Shown: positions 63,901 through 64,000 of the stretch, in pieces
Layout: every line of letters starts with the position of its first letter
Position numbering within the stretch: position 1 is the stretch's first letter
DNA from: CAVTAV01 sp963732795
GTDB taxonomy: Bacteria > Pseudomonadota > Alphaproteobacteria > CAVTAV01
Assembly: GCA_963732795.1 (NCBI GenBank)
Contig: CAVTAV010000007.1
Span: 1-64,000 of the forward strand
Direction: 5' to 3'
Length of the DNA stretch: 64,000 bases
The notes under the pieces: generated by a model
Told to the model about the DNA's origin: nothing
Seen by the model: the letters and a program-made list of their open reading frames with translations, nothing else
Databases searched by the model: none
Made by a program: the position numbers and the translations under genes

Positions 63901-64000
63901 TCAAACGATTTCGATCGACACCGATCCGACGCCCTCGAGCGACGCGTCGACCTTGTCGCCGCGCACAAGCGGGCCCACGCCGGCCGGGGTGCCGGTAAAG
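63901..64000 (-). CDS. Fumarylacetoacetate hydrolase family protein, C-terminal end (partial)
   Basis: Open from the right edge on the minus strand. Reads FTGTPAGVGPLVRGDKVDAS and LEGVGSVSIEIV before TGA at 63903-63901. TGTPAGVGP-x-x-x-GD is the C-terminal signature of the FAA hydrolase fold, which binds a divalent metal and acts on acylpyruvates, oxaloacetate or similar. Only about 33 residues are in the window, so the substrate cannot be judged. Converges with the lipoprotein gene. Confidence 0.85.
   Translation of the reverse strand, partial: FTGTPAGVGPLVRGDKVDASLEGVGSVSIEIV

Noticed and set aside
1..64000. CRISPR array, prophage or insertion sequence
   Set aside because: No regularly spaced direct repeats, Cas, integrase, transposase or phage structural genes were recognised.

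Overview
The window looks like chromosomal DNA of an alphaproteobacterium, probably a Rhodospirillales or Hyphomicrobiales relative. This is inferred from the gene repertoire (MmgE/PrpD, GMC dehydrogenases, PFL-family UPF0210, DmeF, DUF1344, DUF3604 with a PpiC-type isomerase) and from the high GC of the right part. The first 27.5 kb is visibly AT-richer than the rest, and its gene-free stretches are the most AT-rich of all, so a locus of separate origin is plausible. No transposase, integrase, rRNA, tRNA or CRISPR array was found.

Region 1 (about 0.15-27.5 kb) is one exopolysaccharide (EPS) locus. A rightward operon (0.87-14.2 kb) encodes a polyprenyl-phosphate sugar-1-phosphate transferase, UDP-glucuronate decarboxylase, a WecG/CpsF glycosyltransferase, a GDP-mannose 3,5-epimerase-like enzyme, a Wza-type export protein (interrupted by an in-frame TAG), a nucleotidyltransferase/thymidylate-kinase-like protein (interrupted by an in-frame TGA), two GT4 glycosyltransferases, a Wzx-type flippase fused to a phosphotransferase domain, and a Wzy/ligase. 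A leftward operon (20.5-14.1 kb) encodes a Wzz/EpsF-like chain-length protein, an EpsG-like kinase, an AAA ATPase, a NodB-type deacetylase and a GMC oxidoreductase. A second GMC oxidoreductase, a secreted beta-helix protein, a second flippase and a frameshifted outer-membrane beta-barrel protein complete the locus. Together they form a Wzx/Wzy-type assembly line. It resembles the methanolan/exosortase-associated EPS loci, but no exosortase gene is visible.

Region 2 (27.8-45 kb) holds unrelated metabolic and transport modules: an SDR; the PpiC isomerase plus DUF3604 pair; an ACT-domain/UPF0210 pair; a methyltransferase; an APC permease; DUF1344; a type-B carboxylesterase; an AbrB-type regulator with a palindromic candidate operator, followed by an ABC exporter; a CrtI-like oxidoreductase with a small protein and an SDR; and a BCCT transporter.

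Region 3 (45-51.7 kb) holds a leftward catabolic cluster (ABM monooxygenase, SDR, cytochrome P450, GMC dehydrogenase, metallo-beta-lactamase-fold hydrolase). It is followed by a fluoride-resistance module (fluoride riboswitch, crcB, DUF190). Region 4 (51.7-64 kb) contains YjbR, a flavoprotein dehydrogenase, a cupin protein, two GST-like proteins, DmeF, PhzF, a GT2 plus sulfotransferase pair, MmgE/PrpD, a nucleotidyltransferase, a MliC-like lipoprotein and the end of a fumarylacetoacetate hydrolase.

A window-wide oddity governs how this annotation should be read. About fifteen otherwise well-conserved genes are broken by single-base frameshifts or in-frame stops, sometimes three or four times in one gene. 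The lesions fall in unrelated functions and the frame always recovers into good homology. Uncorrected sequencing error is therefore the simplest explanation, so 'pseudogene' below means 'interrupted in this sequence'.
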